Positions 40,042 through 47,967 of a stretch of 64,000 nt of DNA are shown piece by piece (positions within the stretch are counted from its first letter, which is position 1; every line of letters begins with the position of its first letter). The position numbers were made by a program, and so were the translations under genes. Source of the DNA: a virus; the IMG/VR virus record IMGVR_UViG_3300011271_000003, positions 1 to 64,000 of that record; one strand, written 5' to 3'. Below the pieces are notes generated by a model, which saw only the letters and a program-made list of their open reading frames with translations, had not been told where the DNA came from and did no database searches.

Positions 40042-40313
40042 CAGAACGTCCTTCCTGAGTCAGTAATGCCGTCTGGTACTTCTACGCCTCGACACTCAGG
40101 CATCCTACAGAGGTCTCGTAGTTCTTCCTTCGTGGGGAATTGTTTGTTTTCTGCCGGCCAGCTCCAGGTAGCGGTATTGATTGTAATGCCGCAGGCTGTT
40201 TGACGTCCGTCTGTCGGGTCAACCCGATGCCACCTCTTTGTGTGTGGCGACATCACATAGGTGCTGACCTTGCTCTTCTTACCGCCAAAGAGCTTCCTCA
40301 CAGTGAATACCAA
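40041..40313 (-). CDS. Small zinc-finger-like protein (90 aa)
   Basis: TTG start. KRWHRVDPTDGRQTACGI and CRMPECRG give an H...C...C...C set common in actinophage accessory proteins. Basic N-terminus. Function unknown. Confidence 0.6.
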   Translation of the reverse strand: MVFTVRKLFGGKKSKVSTYVMSPHTKRWHRVDPTDGRQTACGITINTATWSWPAENKQFPTKEELRDLCRMPECRGVEVPDGITDSGRTF

Positions 40314-40906
40314 TCTCTCGTGATGTACTTGTAGGCCCCACGTATGCTTCTAAACGTGGCGACAACAGGCTTGGCTAGCACCCTGTGGACTTTCACTCTT
40401 AGGGTGGCCCGCAGCAGGCGACGCGCGTCTCGCCTACCCTGACGAATTAGGTACCGCCTGTCGCGGCTACTCTCCTTGAGATGCGACTCGTCGGTCCACA
40501 ACTTATTGCCGGCTTCGTCCCAGATGCCTATGACATTAGTCATATGTCTATCTGTCTCTGCGAGCTCTGCATCTGTCGGAGCTGGAATTCGCGCTGACGG
40601 TCTTGTGTCAGTTGCGAGAGGCATCTCACCTGTAGTGTGTGCGACCTCGATTTGCTCGGTTGCGACGATAAGAGGCATCGAAACGGCCTTGAACGTTCCG
40701 GTTGCCTCGACCTCATCGAAGACTTCACGACGCTCGCCGTAAACGCGAAGCTCGACCATGTACTTGGCGAAGCTGGGATCCTCGATCTGGCTGACAAGCG
40801 CCTCGAACTGGAGTGACGTCTCGGTGGTTACATCAACGTGGAACTCCTTGTCGAGGGGGGTGATTCGTCCGTGTGTGAAGATAGGGTTGTAGTGTGTTAC
40901 GGTCAT
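40298..40906 (-). CDS. Hypothetical protein (202 aa)
   Basis: Not recognised. The first ~90 residues look like beta strands with a polar character (FHVDVTTETSLQFEALVSQI); the C-terminal 70 are strongly basic (RRYLIRQGRRDARRLLRATL). May bind nucleic acid. Confidence 0.6.
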   Translation of the reverse strand: MTVTHYNPIFTHGRITPLDKEFHVDVTTETSLQFEALVSQIEDPSFAKYMVELRVYGERREVFDEVEATGTFKAVSMPLIVATEQIEVAHTTGEMPLATDTRPSARIPAPTDAELAETDRHMTNVIGIWDEAGNKLWTDESHLKESSRDRRYLIRQGRRDARRLLRATLRVKVHRVLAKPVVATFRSIRGAYKYITRDWYSL

Positions 40907-40908
40907 GA

Positions 40909-41127
40909 CTATGCCTCCACTAGGTAGTCGAACTCACCCTTCTTGACGCCGCCCAGAAACGCTTCCCACTCCTCTCTGGTGTATGCGAGCGCAGGGCCTT
41001 TGGGGTCCCTACCGTTTCGCACGAGTACGGCTATTGGCTTTCCATCGAAGTGCGTTCCTTCAGGTGCTGCAGCCACCTCGAAGCAGGCACCATTGTTAAC
41101 GCTGTAAGATGACTTCTTCCACTGCAT
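40909..41127 (-). CDS. DUF397-family protein
   Basis: 72 residues. WKKSSYSVNNGACFEVA, VLVRNGRDPKGPALAYT and EEWEAFLGGVKKGEFD are the hallmark of DUF397. In Streptomyces these small proteins are encoded beside XRE/WhiJ-type regulators and take part in developmental control. No such regulator lies next to this copy, so it may act on the host's. Confidence 0.85.
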   Translation of the reverse strand: MQWKKSSYSVNNGACFEVAAAPEGTHFDGKPIAVLVRNGRDPKGPALAYTREEWEAFLGGVKKGEFDYLVEA

Positions 41128-41138
41128 GGTAACTCCGT

Positions 41139-41531
41139 TCAGTTGGGTGACTGGCCACGCTGAGCGTCTCTCTGCTCGTACAGATCTGCCAAGCCTATCT
41201 GGATAGCCTTGTCGATTATTCTGTCCTCGGGGTTGGGATCGATTGCGGCTGTGAACCAGACGTAGTTAACCTGTCCTAGCAAGCGTCCTTTCATGCCCAT
41301 GGTGATGTTGAGACAAGGCTGATCCATCTGCCTTGGCAGTCCCGTAGTAGGGTCTGGAACGACTACTTGCATGGTGCCTAGGCAGTACTCCCAGAATATT
41401 TCCTGTCCGAAGGCTTGCTTCCTAATTGCCTCTGTGATCTTCTCAGGGGGTGTCAGATCCATCAGGCGGATGATATTGGTGCTGAGCGGTTTGCCACTTA
41501 TGCCTCCGTGGCGCTCGACCTCGTCTGTCAT
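41139..41531 (-). CDS. Hypothetical protein (130 aa)
   Basis: Not recognised. Helical N-terminus, then beta strands (PCLNITMGMKGRLLGQVNYV) and a helical end. In operon with DUF397 gene and two small genes. Confidence 0.6.
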   Translation of the reverse strand: MTDEVERHGGISGKPLSTNIIRLMDLTPPEKITEAIRKQAFGQEIFWEYCLGTMQVVVPDPTTGLPRQMDQPCLNITMGMKGRLLGQVNYVWFTAAIDPNPEDRIIDKAIQIGLADLYEQRDAQRGQSPN

Positions 41532-41737
41532 CAGACCTTCCTCCAGTCGTCTTTGTACATGACGTATTCGAACTCGTCACCGTTGGGGGCTGCGAGGTAC
41601 AGATCAGGCTCGGGCTCTCCTGCTAGGTTGGCGGTCTGAAAGGCCGCCTTGATGTGATTTTTCGCTTCCTGCTCTGTGCCGGTTAGAACAGGGGCTACCT
41701 GGCTGCCCCAGACAGTCCAGTCCATGTCACTAGCCAT
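41531..41737 (-). CDS. Hypothetical protein (68 aa)
   Basis: Not recognised. Acidic; ends DEFEYVMYKDDWRKV. Overlaps both neighbours by 1 and 8 bases. Confidence 0.6.
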   Translation of the reverse strand: MASDMDWTVWGSQVAPVLTGTEQEAKNHIKAAFQTANLAGEPEPDLYLAAPNGDEFEYVMYKDDWRKV

Positions 41738-42029
41738 TTGACTCGGCCTCCTTCTTCTTGAGCTGCTCGATTGCCTGCTCGACTCCTATGTGAGCGCATG
41801 GACTGTCAAACCCTGCGTTGCGGAGCGTCTTGTTGATTTCGTCGATCTCTGCGTACGGCGATCCCGTCTCCTCGAAGGCGAATGGGTTAACTAGCACAGC
41901 AGACCTAACAAACGGTCCGTTTACGCCCATCTTCCTGAATCGTTGCACGTACCAATGGGACATGTCTGTCTCAGCCTGCTCTAGGCTGTCGTAGGTATAC
42001 TCCATTAGACGTAGGACTCTAACTGTCAC
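41730..42029 (-). CDS. Hypothetical protein (99 aa)
   Basis: Start chosen at GTG 42029 with GGGAGGAG upstream. A helix-rich protein (EYTYDSLEQAETDMSHWYVQ) with a Lys/Glu-rich end. Not recognised. Confidence 0.6.
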   Translation of the reverse strand: MTVRVLRLMEYTYDSLEQAETDMSHWYVQRFRKMGVNGPFVRSAVLVNPFAFEETGSPYAEIDEINKTLRNAGFDSPCAHIGVEQAIEQLKKKEAESNG

Positions 42030-42031
42030 TG

Positions 42032-42364
42032 CTACTCCTCCCATTGTACGTGTCCGTATTTACGCAGGGCCTCGCTCAGTCGGCGAACCTTCGCTGCTAT
42101 TGCTTCGTCGTCCATCATGCCTCGGCTGTATTTATGGTGGTCAACGTAGGGGTCGTAGGCCTTAGTAGGTCCCTCGTCGTAGAAGCACCAGAGACACGTC
42201 TATGTTAGGTCTCCTGTTAGACCCTGGATACACTCGAACTTGCAGTGGCAGTGCCTGCATACAACCCAGACCCATACGTAGGGCCTGTGTGTCCTTGCGT
42301 CCCTTGCTGACCGTCCATCTCTACAAGGACCTGGAACCTTAATGTCGGTTCTGTCGACTATAAT
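42032..42364 (-). pseudogene. Zinc-ribbon ORF interrupted by an in-frame amber codon
   Basis: One frame reads from the SNF2 stop to 42032 with a single TAG at 42200-42202. Upstream part: VPGPCRDGRSARDARTHRPY, then VCRHCHCKFEC; downstream part: TCLWCFYDEGPTKAYDPY, then a helical end. The CxxC before and the CxxC after the TAG look like the two halves of one zinc ribbon. No ATG/GTG/TTG opens the first part; ATT at 42364 follows GGGAGGGA. The last 28 codons could be made alone from ATG 42118. Confidence 0.55.
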
Positions 42365-43902
42365 AGGTCCCTCCCGAAGATTCGTTGTGCGTCCGCCATT
42401 GCTTCCTGTATTAGGGGGTCTGCGGCTGTCATTCCGTACGCCTCAGGGTCCACGGTATCTCCTAGCAGGAACCTTAGGTCTTCCCATTTCTGGGAGATAA
42501 CCGTCCTGCGTCCGATGTCCACGGTATTCTTTGCCATTATGTCGATGATGTGGACTGCGTTCTTTTGTCCGATGCGGTGCTGACGATCTTCAGCCTGTAT
42601 GTTTTTTGTAGGGGACCAATGTCGATCAAGAAATATGCCTGTGCTCGCTGCATGGAGCGTGATGCCCTCGCCACCAGCAGCGATTGTCCCGGCGAAAACA
42701 TGCAAGTCACCCCGTTGGAATGCTTCGACAGCAAGATCACGTTCTGTCTGGGGGACCGTACCTGTATAACGGCCGACTGATATTTTATTAGCCTCCAGCC
42801 TCTGGGCAGCGAGATCGACCATGCTTCGGAATTGCGACCAGACAACAAGCTGTTCAGTGGGGTTTCCACTAACCATTTCCTCCAGTGCATCTAGCTTGGC
42901 GGACGGCTCGATCAGAGTGGTTGTCATTCTTCGTTCCGGCTCGGGCTCCTCTCTTGCTTCGAGCGCACGCGCTCGTGCAGTCCTGGTTATAACGTACTTG
43001 TAGCCAATCTCTACTGATGCCAGAGCAAACTGCTGCAGCCTCACCAATTGCGCAATTACAACAGGCGCCACTAGAGGTTCATCTTCATGCTCGCCAACCC
43101 AAGCGATCATGTCCTTGCGCATCTGGTTGTACGCCTTACGTTGAGCTGGTCCGAGCTCAACCCAGACGTCTGAGTAATACTTCTCTGGCAGATCTTGAAG
43201 TACCTCTCTCTTAAGTCGTCGCACATACCACGGGCGCATCTCAGCTATAAGGTGCGGAGTGGTCTCCCTGTTGGGCTTGTTATAGTTTCGGAACGTTGCT
43301 CCGTTCTTCCCCTCAACTATCTGTTCCACGCAGTAGGTCTTTACGTGTCGCCAATAACTCGTGTAGCGCTTTGGATACAACCAATTCAGAATAGACCAGA
43401 TGTCTGCTGGCCTGTTGTCTGCCGGTGTCCCTGACAGGCCAGTCTTGTACCTAGCTGGTAGAGCCTTCAGCGCTCGGGTTTGTTGTGCTTTTCTCGACTT
43501 TGCGCGGTGACATTCGTCAGCGATGATGTGGAACCAGGATACCCTGCGCAACTCCGGCATAAGCCGTAGGGCCTCGTAGTGAATGATATAGCAGGTGTAG
43601 TTCTGTGACAGAGCCTTAACAAATGCTGGCCGGTCCTTCCTATCGATTACGTAGATTCTCGCTGTGGGCCAGACTAGCTTTATATGCCTTACCCAAGCAT
43701 CCTGGTGTGTCGCTAGCGGCGCTATGATCAGCGTCTTCCTTTTGGGTCCGCCCTTCACGTAGGTCTCGATACGCAGCTTGTAGTCGATCCAGAGCGCTTC
43801 AGGCGTCTTTCCCAATCCCATTTCGTCTGCGATGAGACGAGACAGGAGTGTTGGTATGCCTACCTTGTCGACACACTCCTGCTGGAATGGACGTGGCTCC
43901 AA
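42358..43902 (-). CDS. SNF2-family DNA helicase/translocase
   Basis: 514 residues from TTG 43902 (AAGGAGAG upstream). Motif I DEMGLGKT, motif II DECHRAKS, motif III GLSGTP, and the C-terminal VWSQF, GGEGITL and AEDRQHRIGQ motifs are complete. Such phage helicases remodel or translocate along duplex DNA in replication or recombination. Confidence 0.93.
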   Translation of the reverse strand: MEPRPFQQECVDKVGIPTLLSRLIADEMGLGKTPEALWIDYKLRIETYVKGGPKRKTLIIAPLATHQDAWVRHIKLVWPTARIYVIDRKDRPAFVKALSQNYTCYIIHYEALRLMPELRRVSWFHIIADECHRAKSRKAQQTRALKALPARYKTGLSGTPADNRPADIWSILNWLYPKRYTSYWRHVKTYCVEQIVEGKNGATFRNYNKPNRETTPHLIAEMRPWYVRRLKREVLQDLPEKYYSDVWVELGPAQRKAYNQMRKDMIAWVGEHEDEPLVAPVVIAQLVRLQQFALASVEIGYKYVITRTARARALEAREEPEPERRMTTTLIEPSAKLDALEEMVSGNPTEQLVVWSQFRSMVDLAAQRLEANKISVGRYTGTVPQTERDLAVEAFQRGDLHVFAGTIAAGGEGITLHAASTGIFLDRHWSPTKNIQAEDRQHRIGQKNAVHIIDIMAKNTVDIGRRTVISQKWEDLRFLLGDTVDPEAYGMTAADPLIQEAMADAQRIFGRDLL

Positions 43903-43903
43903 G

Positions 43904-44161
43904 CTACTCTCCTTCGGGCCTGTAGTCTCGGATGAGGTCGTCCAAGCCGGTTCCTTGGAGGCTCTCCATTGCCTTCGCCGTCATAGTCTCTTGTTGTCTG
44001 AGTGCCTCGAAGAACTCCTTGGCGATCTCTGGGTGTCTATGGTTCATGAAGGACTGTAGTCGGTTCGTGAGGTTCCGCTCGAGGAGTTCGAACTTCTCCT
44101 CGAGAAACTGTACACGCCCCTCCAAGTCGTGACGTGGAGGCCTCCAGTCGAACTCATCCAT
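43904..44161 (-). CDS. Coiled-coil protein (85 aa)
   Basis: LEGRVQFLEEKFELLERNLT is a clear coiled coil; the rest is helical and polar. Two bases from the helicase start. Function unknown. Confidence 0.6.
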   Translation of the reverse strand: MDEFDWRPPRHDLEGRVQFLEEKFELLERNLTNRLQSFMNHRHPEIAKEFFEALRQQETMTAKAMESLQGTGLDDLIRDYRPEGE

Positions 44162-44411
44162 CCTCTTCGCTCTCTTCCTCTTCTGACAGGAATGCTTTTT
44201 GCCAGCACTCGTCGTGAGTGCCAGAGATCAGGATCTCTCGATCGCCTGCTGTCAGCATGGGGAGTGCGTTCTGGATGAACATTCCCTCTTGCCATCTCTG
44301 AAAGGCGTCTGCGGGGATGTTCTCGACGATCGCTGGCTTGGAGCAGAACTGGCACGTCGTTTCAAAATGAATCTTTCCGTTGTCGGTCGTTGTGATCTTG
44401 CCGTTAATCAT
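44154..44411 (-). CDS. Zinc-ribbon protein (85 aa)
   Basis: CQFCSKPAIVENIP and HDECWQKAFL give a C-x2-C...H-x2-C site. The acidic tail (SEEEESEEDG) follows. Of a type common in actinophages; function unknown. Confidence 0.6.
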   Translation of the reverse strand: MINGKITTTDNGKIHFETTCQFCSKPAIVENIPADAFQRWQEGMFIQNALPMLTAGDREILISGTHDECWQKAFLSEEEESEEDG

Positions 44412-44623
44412 TCTTCTCCTTCTTCGTCTTCGTCTTCATCGCCATCATCTTCGTCATCAGCTTCGGGCTCACGGAGCTCGTAGTAGACACATTCATGTGT
44501 CCCCTGGCTATCGTCGTAAGTCCCTGAGTAGAACCGAATGATCTCGTCCTCAGCGTACTCGTCAAGAATTGGCACGTCTTGCTCGAGCTTCAGAAGCTCT
44601 CTGATCGCCTCACGAGGTGTCAT
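44408..44623 (-). CDS. Very acidic small protein (71 aa)
   Basis: The last ~20 residues are nearly all Asp/Glu. Could mimic DNA or bind basic proteins; not recognised. ATGA overlaps on both sides. Confidence 0.6.
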   Translation of the reverse strand: MTPREAIRELLKLEQDVPILDEYAEDEIIRFYSGTYDDSQGTHECVYYELREPEADDEDDGDEDEDEEGEE

Positions 44624-44862
44624 GACTTCTCCTCTTCCAGGAGCGTTCGGATTGTTAGACAGGGGTAAATCTGTTCGCAGCCTAGACAGGTCGGCTTGCC
44701 GTTGAATGTGAAGACGGTACTAGGACTATGCAGCCTCCAAACACGTCGCAGCGACTTGTGGTCGGTGCGGATATGCTCTTCCAGGTTGTCGATGTGCTGC
44801 CTCAGATTGGCAATGCCACCTCGTATGTTGTGTATAGCTTCTGGCGAATATTGGTAAATCAC
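44620..44862 (-). CDS. Hypothetical coiled-coil protein with CxxC (80 aa)
   Basis: Start chosen at GTG 44862, which overlaps the stop of the upstream CPHCG gene (GTGA). NIRGGIANLRQHIDNLEEHI is a coiled coil; then CLGCEQIYPC. A longer reading to 44949 overlaps the upstream gene. Confidence 0.55.
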   Translation of the reverse strand: MIYQYSPEAIHNIRGGIANLRQHIDNLEEHIRTDHKSLRRVWRLHSPSTVFTFNGKPTCLGCEQIYPCLTIRTLLEEEKS

Positions 44863-44996
44863 TCCGCCCTCCAGAGTCGCCTCCAGTGAGGCTGATTCTT
44901 TTTGTGTCCTAGGGAGTTTCTGCTCCCTGCTCCAGGTAGCTCCCCGCAATGCGGACAGTCGATCGTGAGAGCTAGTGCTACTTGTTCTTCAGTCAT
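44859..44996 (-). CDS. Small CxxC protein (45 aa)
   Basis: 45 residues starting MTEEQVALALTIDCPHCGEL; GAGGAGGAG precedes ATG 44996, which overlaps the upstream stop (ATGA). Basic, Trp-containing C-terminus. Probable zinc knuckle. Confidence 0.65.
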   Translation of the reverse strand: MTEEQVALALTIDCPHCGELPGAGSRNSLGHKKNQPHWRRLWRAE

Positions 44997-45493
44997 GACT
45001 CCTCCTCTGTAGTCTCGTCCGGATATAGTTCCTTATCTCGTGCACTCACGGTTACGTGGAGGTCGGCGGTATCTGCCTCCTCTAGCTGCATGATGATGAC
45101 TTCTATTGCCTCTCCTACACTAAGATTCCTTTCGTAGTCGATCACCTCCTGTTCTGTCATTTGGTGCTTCTCGACCGAATCGTAGTACGATTCCAGAGAC
45201 GTGGCGTACTCGACTGTTACCGTTCGCTTGACCACTATCTCACGTTCGGGCATTCTTTCCTCCACGGCTTGGATCGGATCGCTTTGGCCATAAGCCCTAG
45301 TGCAAACTCCGCAAACTGTCGAGCCAGTCTGCCTTAGTGCTTCTTGTGGCGTCTTCCAGAAGTACCTAGCACTCTCCCACTGCTCGGATACTATTCTGCA
45401 ACAGACTGTTCGCGCTAGCAGAGGTCTGACGGCGTGCCATAGACCTCTGCTAGAGGGGTCATTCCTCGGAATCGGTCTGGCGTAGAGCGGCAT
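44993..45493 (-). CDS. Hypothetical protein, possibly with internal second start (166 aa)
   Basis: N-terminal 80 residues are basic with CC and C-x2-C pairs; the C-terminal 86 are acidic. An internal in-frame ATG at 45253 follows GGAGGAAAG, as strong as any gene start here, so an 86-residue protein may be made as well or instead. Not recognised. Confidence 0.6.
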   Translation of the reverse strand: MPLYARPIPRNDPSSRGLWHAVRPLLARTVCCRIVSEQWESARYFWKTPQEALRQTGSTVCGVCTRAYGQSDPIQAVEERMPEREIVVKRTVTVEYATSLESYYDSVEKHQMTEQEVIDYERNLSVGEAIEVIIMQLEEADTADLHVTVSARDKELYPDETTEEES

Positions 45494-45506
45494 TCCTTCC
45501 TCCCAC

Positions 45507-45653
45507 TTAACGTAGTCTTGAGGACAAGCGCTCGGCTAGTTCGTTTATGTAGTCTGCCCTCTCCTGTGAGCGAATCTTATGAGGATCAGGAAGTAGGTTC
45601 AACAGCTCTTTTATGTCCTTTTCACTTAGCAGCACGACCTTGAATTCTGTCAC
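45507..45653 (-). CDS. Hypothetical protein (48 aa)
   Basis: Start chosen at GTG 45653 (GGGAGG upstream, GTGA overlap). Helical, KDIKELLNLLPDPHK. Not recognised. Confidence 0.5.
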   Translation of the reverse strand: MTEFKVVLLSEKDIKELLNLLPDPHKIRSQERADYINELAERLSSRLR

Positions 45654-45928
45654 CGTTTTCCTCCCAAGTAAACTTCGCCTACTACGTCGCCGGATCTCGG
45701 ACACAACCATAGTAGGACCCAAACCTTACCTCGCTTCTCGTATTGCGTCAATAGCCTGGAAGAGGCGCCTCCATTGTATGGGTGGCGCAACCTGCATCGG
45801 GAGCACCACTCTCCCCTGTTTACATCTTGAAGAGTCGGAGGATCTCCCTGAGCCCAGTCTGCTCCGCGGTGCTTCCGCTTGCGTCGGAAGGTCCTGTAGA
45901 TGTGCCGCGGAAAAAGTTCGTCGTTCAT
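45650..45928 (-). CDS. Small Cys/Trp-rich protein (92 aa)
   Basis: Basic N-terminus (RHIYRTFRRKRKHRG), then RGEWCSRCRLRHPYN and VWVLLWLC. A zinc ribbon is possible. Not recognised. Confidence 0.55.
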   Translation of the reverse strand: MNDELFPRHIYRTFRRKRKHRGADWAQGDPPTLQDVNRGEWCSRCRLRHPYNGGASSRLLTQYEKRGKVWVLLWLCPRSGDVVGEVYLGGKR

Positions 45929-45934
45929 CTTCAG

Positions 45935-46132
45935 TCATCTCGGCAGTTTCTCTCGCAGATCCTGGGCCAACAGCTCTGCATGTGCTGTAGCTGCGTTAAC
46001 TTGACGCTCTTCCACTACGGTGAACATCTTGCTGTCGCACCTGTCACCGTATCGCTCGTGCCGTAGCTCAGTTGATGAGCTGACGCGTATGCGCATCTTG
46101 TGCCGGACACACCGGACATAGGTGTTAGTCAT
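45935..46132 (-). CDS. Hypothetical protein (65 aa)
   Basis: Start chosen at ATG 46132, overlapping a small membrane-protein stop (TGATG). Basic N-terminal half (YVRCVRHKMRIRV), helical end. Not recognised. Confidence 0.5.
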   Translation of the reverse strand: MTNTYVRCVRHKMRIRVSSSTELRHERYGDRCDSKMFTVVEERQVNAATAHAELLAQDLREKLPR

Positions 46133-46215
46133 CACCACACCAGATGTAGTAGGAAGTATGCGGACGTATATGCAACTACTGTTAGGGCTGCTATCACTAG
46201 CTTGCCCACTAACAC
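46132..46215 (-). CDS. Tiny single-span membrane protein (27 aa)
   Basis: 27 residues from GTG 46215 with GGAGGGTGG upstream: mostly one hydrophobic helix (LVIAALTVVAYTSAYFLL). Stop overlaps the next ATG, so the genes are coupled. Confidence 0.5.
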   Translation of the reverse strand: MLVGKLVIAALTVVAYTSAYFLLHLVW

Positions 46216-46478
46216 TTACCACCCTCCATGGGATGCGGCAAACTGGTGAAGTACCGGTCTGCACACCGGTTATCAGCAGAGCTGCTGAAGTTGCCGCCAG
46301 TCGGGCAGCGCCGGTCTCCTGCCACGCCGCCACATCGGCCTATGCGCCCTAGTATCGTGGGCAGTGCCTTAAGTCCTAGCTCGGTAGCTTCGGCGAGACC
46401 TGTGCCACTGCAGTTAGTCAGGGTACACGAAGTGCGAGCGGTCGTCGGGGTCAGGAGGTGGTGTACGCCGATCACTAT
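46209..46478 (-). CDS. Doubtful ORF filling the 46.2-46.4 kb gap
   Basis: The frame ends ...MEGGKC just where the ribosome site of the 27-aa gene lies, as real genes here do, but it has no good start; GTG 46478 lies inside another gene. Ala/Leu helix followed by a Cys/Gly-rich end. May be non-coding. Confidence 0.3.
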   Translation of the reverse strand: MVIGVHHLLTPTTARTSCTLTNCSGTGLAEATELGLKALPTILGRIGRCGGVAGDRRCPTGGNFSSSADNRCADRYFTSLPHPMEGGKC

Positions 46479-46680
46479 CCGAACAGTGGTCTTCGTCAGT
46501 TGTGACCACTGGTAGAGCCGGATCGAGCTGGCTAGGATGTTCATGCGTCTCCTCTTTGAATGGACCTATGTAACGGATAACCTGAATCGGCTCACCATCA
46601 GACCACTCGAGAGTTATCTCAACGTCGTATGCCCCAGTGGGAAGGTTCTCCGGAAAGCCTACAAACGTCTGGTATATCAT
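46414..46680 (-). CDS. Hypothetical protein (88 aa)
   Basis: Start at ATG 46680 overlapping the HNH-type stop (TAATG). Beta-type half (GAYDVEITLEWSDGEPIQVI), then an Asp/Pro/His-rich tail. Not recognised. Confidence 0.55.
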   Translation of the reverse strand: MIYQTFVGFPENLPTGAYDVEITLEWSDGEPIQVIRYIGPFKEETHEHPSQLDPALPVVTTDEDHCSDSDRRTPPPDPDDRSHFVYPD

Positions 46681-47093
46681 TACCGGTTCCGCCCCTCTTC
46701 CGCTGCGGTGCAAGATCCACAGCACCTACATGTCGCATACCCGCAGTCGAAACAACAAGTACTGCCGTAGCGCTGTGCATACTTAATCCGCTGGCATACT
46801 CGGCACGTACCGTTCGACTCTTGGCGGCCGAAACGTTCTGTATCGTGTCCTTTTCCGCATGCTCCTCTGGAGCAGTCGTAATGTCTGTGACATGGAACAC
46901 AAAGCGTAACGTAGACATTTCTTGTGTCGTGAACGTGAGCCCACTCCTGAGCTCGACTCTGGCACCCGCCTTCACAAAGTTGCCGGTGCGCAGGACCAAA
47001 TCTTTGTCGGAGCCAGGTATGCAGCATCTGGTACGCAGCCGAGTTCTTGGGCAGCGCAACGTACGGAGATCCGAACTCAAGAGTAACTTGCAC
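46680..47093 (-). CDS. HNH-like protein with CGYxxCRC zinc tail, paralog 1
   Basis: 137 residues from a GTG start. LCEGGCQSRAQEWAHVHDTR and VTLCVPCHRHYD form a Cys/His core like small HNH enzymes; then CRVCQR and CFDCGYATCRCC. It shares order and sequence with 52507-52875 and the tail with 37622-38047. Confidence 0.65.
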   Translation of the reverse strand: MQVTLEFGSPYVALPKNSAAYQMLHTWLRQRFGPAHRQLCEGGCQSRAQEWAHVHDTRNVYVTLCVPCHRHYDCSRGACGKGHDTERFGRQESNGTCRVCQRIKYAQRYGSTCCFDCGYATCRCCGSCTAAEEGRNR

Positions 47094-47094
47094 C

Positions 47095-47178
47095 CTAGCG
47101 CCTTTCTTCTGCAGCTACGCAAGCTCGACAAGGCCTCTTATCTTCAGGTGGGCTATCAAGAAGCCTGAGTAGCCTCAT
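47095..47178 (-). CDS. Tiny CxxC peptide (27 aa)
   Basis: 27 residues, MRLLRLLDSPPEDKRPC then RACVAAEERR; ATG overlaps the upstream stop (ATGA). Little can be said. Confidence 0.4.
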   Translation of the reverse strand: MRLLRLLDSPPEDKRPCRACVAAEERR

Positions 47179-47459
47179 GGTACTATTTCAAATAGATGCC
47201 AGACGAACCCACTTGCTTGGACCGCTGTTCCGATGTATACTTTCCCTGCCGGATCGAAGTCATGTCCAGTGCCGTGGATTTCGAACGTTCGCTGAATCCA
47301 AGTCTCCTCTGCTCTGACGGTATGCATTTCCCAGAGACAGATAGCATTCGCGATGTGGTTCTGGGCCCCAACATGCAGAAGCTGCGCCCCGTTAGGAAGC
47401 TCGACAGTTAGTGGCTTCTCGGGCTGTAGCGAGAGTTCGTGCTTCCAGATCACTTTCAT
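47175..47459 (-). CDS. DUF7352-like small conserved phage protein
   Basis: 94 residues. MKVIWKHELSLQPEKPLTV, LPNGAQLLHVGAQNH, EIHGTGHDF and FVWHLFE fit a small beta-rich protein seen in many Streptomyces phages (DUF7352 as I recall). Function unknown. Confidence 0.7.
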   Translation of the reverse strand: MKVIWKHELSLQPEKPLTVELPNGAQLLHVGAQNHIANAICLWEMHTVRAEETWIQRTFEIHGTGHDFDPAGKVYIGTAVQASGFVWHLFEIVP

Positions 47460-47710
47460 TCGGTTTCACCTTTCGGTGGTGTCCAGCCCATTGCTACGAG
47501 TGCTTCGTATGTGTTCGTGTTGAGTCTGGTCTTGACGTCTACGTCAACGACTATTCCGTCTGTAACGTCCAGGCCAATGGTTGCGATGGGGATTTTCTCA
47601 GGTCGGAGGCGCACATCGAGCGCAGTTAGGTAGACAGGGTGGCCGCCCAGCTTGATCTCCTGAACTATGGAGCCCCTGGAAGTAATTTCTAGTCGATTTA
47701 CGTTTGTCAT
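47456..47710 (-). CDS. Hypothetical protein (84 aa)
   Basis: Beta-type (VDVDVKTRLNTNTYEALVAM), ending GWTPPKGETE. ATGA overlaps on both sides. Not recognised. Confidence 0.6.
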   Translation of the reverse strand: MTNVNRLEITSRGSIVQEIKLGGHPVYLTALDVRLRPEKIPIATIGLDVTDGIVVDVDVKTRLNTNTYEALVAMGWTPPKGETE

Positions 47711-47967
47711 TCAGCTTCACCCTTCGGTCGGAAGAACTCGTCTGCTTCTTCTTTTTTGATACACTTCCTACCACACGGGCAGAGTACAGTTGCGAGGTGT
47801 CCTGCCCTGATATGATAGTAGATAATCTGTGGCGACAGGCGAGGAACGGTCTTTGCGTAGTTCACTGGAGTAATCAGCGGTGCGTCCTCGATCTCGTCAA
47901 GGGCCATCGCTTTGAGCAGCTCGTCTATGTTCGAGTATGCGTGCTCGCTTTCATCGTTCGCGGTCAT
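47707..47967 (-). CDS. Excisionase/MerR-like DNA-binding protein
   Basis: 86 residues. VPRLSPQIIYYHIRAGHLA with LCPCGRKCIKKEEADEFF has the layout of winged-helix excisionase-type proteins with a C-x-C-x3-C addition. It is the first gene downstream of the repeat-bearing gap at 47,968-48,097 and could bind there. Confidence 0.6.
   Translation of the reverse strand: MTANDESEHAYSNIDELLKAMALDEIEDAPLITPVNYAKTVPRLSPQIIYYHIRAGHLATVLCPCGRKCIKKEEADEFFRPKGEAE

Noticed and set aside
42055-42364. Separate small ORF starting ATG at about 42322 in another frame
   Set aside because: It gives a 33-codon Gly/Ser/Thr run without zinc residues and with a worse fit to neighbours than the CxxC frame.
46066-46140. 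tRNA-like D-arm (GTAGCTCAGTTGATGAGC) on the plus strand
   Set aside because: No matching acceptor stem or T arm follows, and it lies inside a minus-strand gene.
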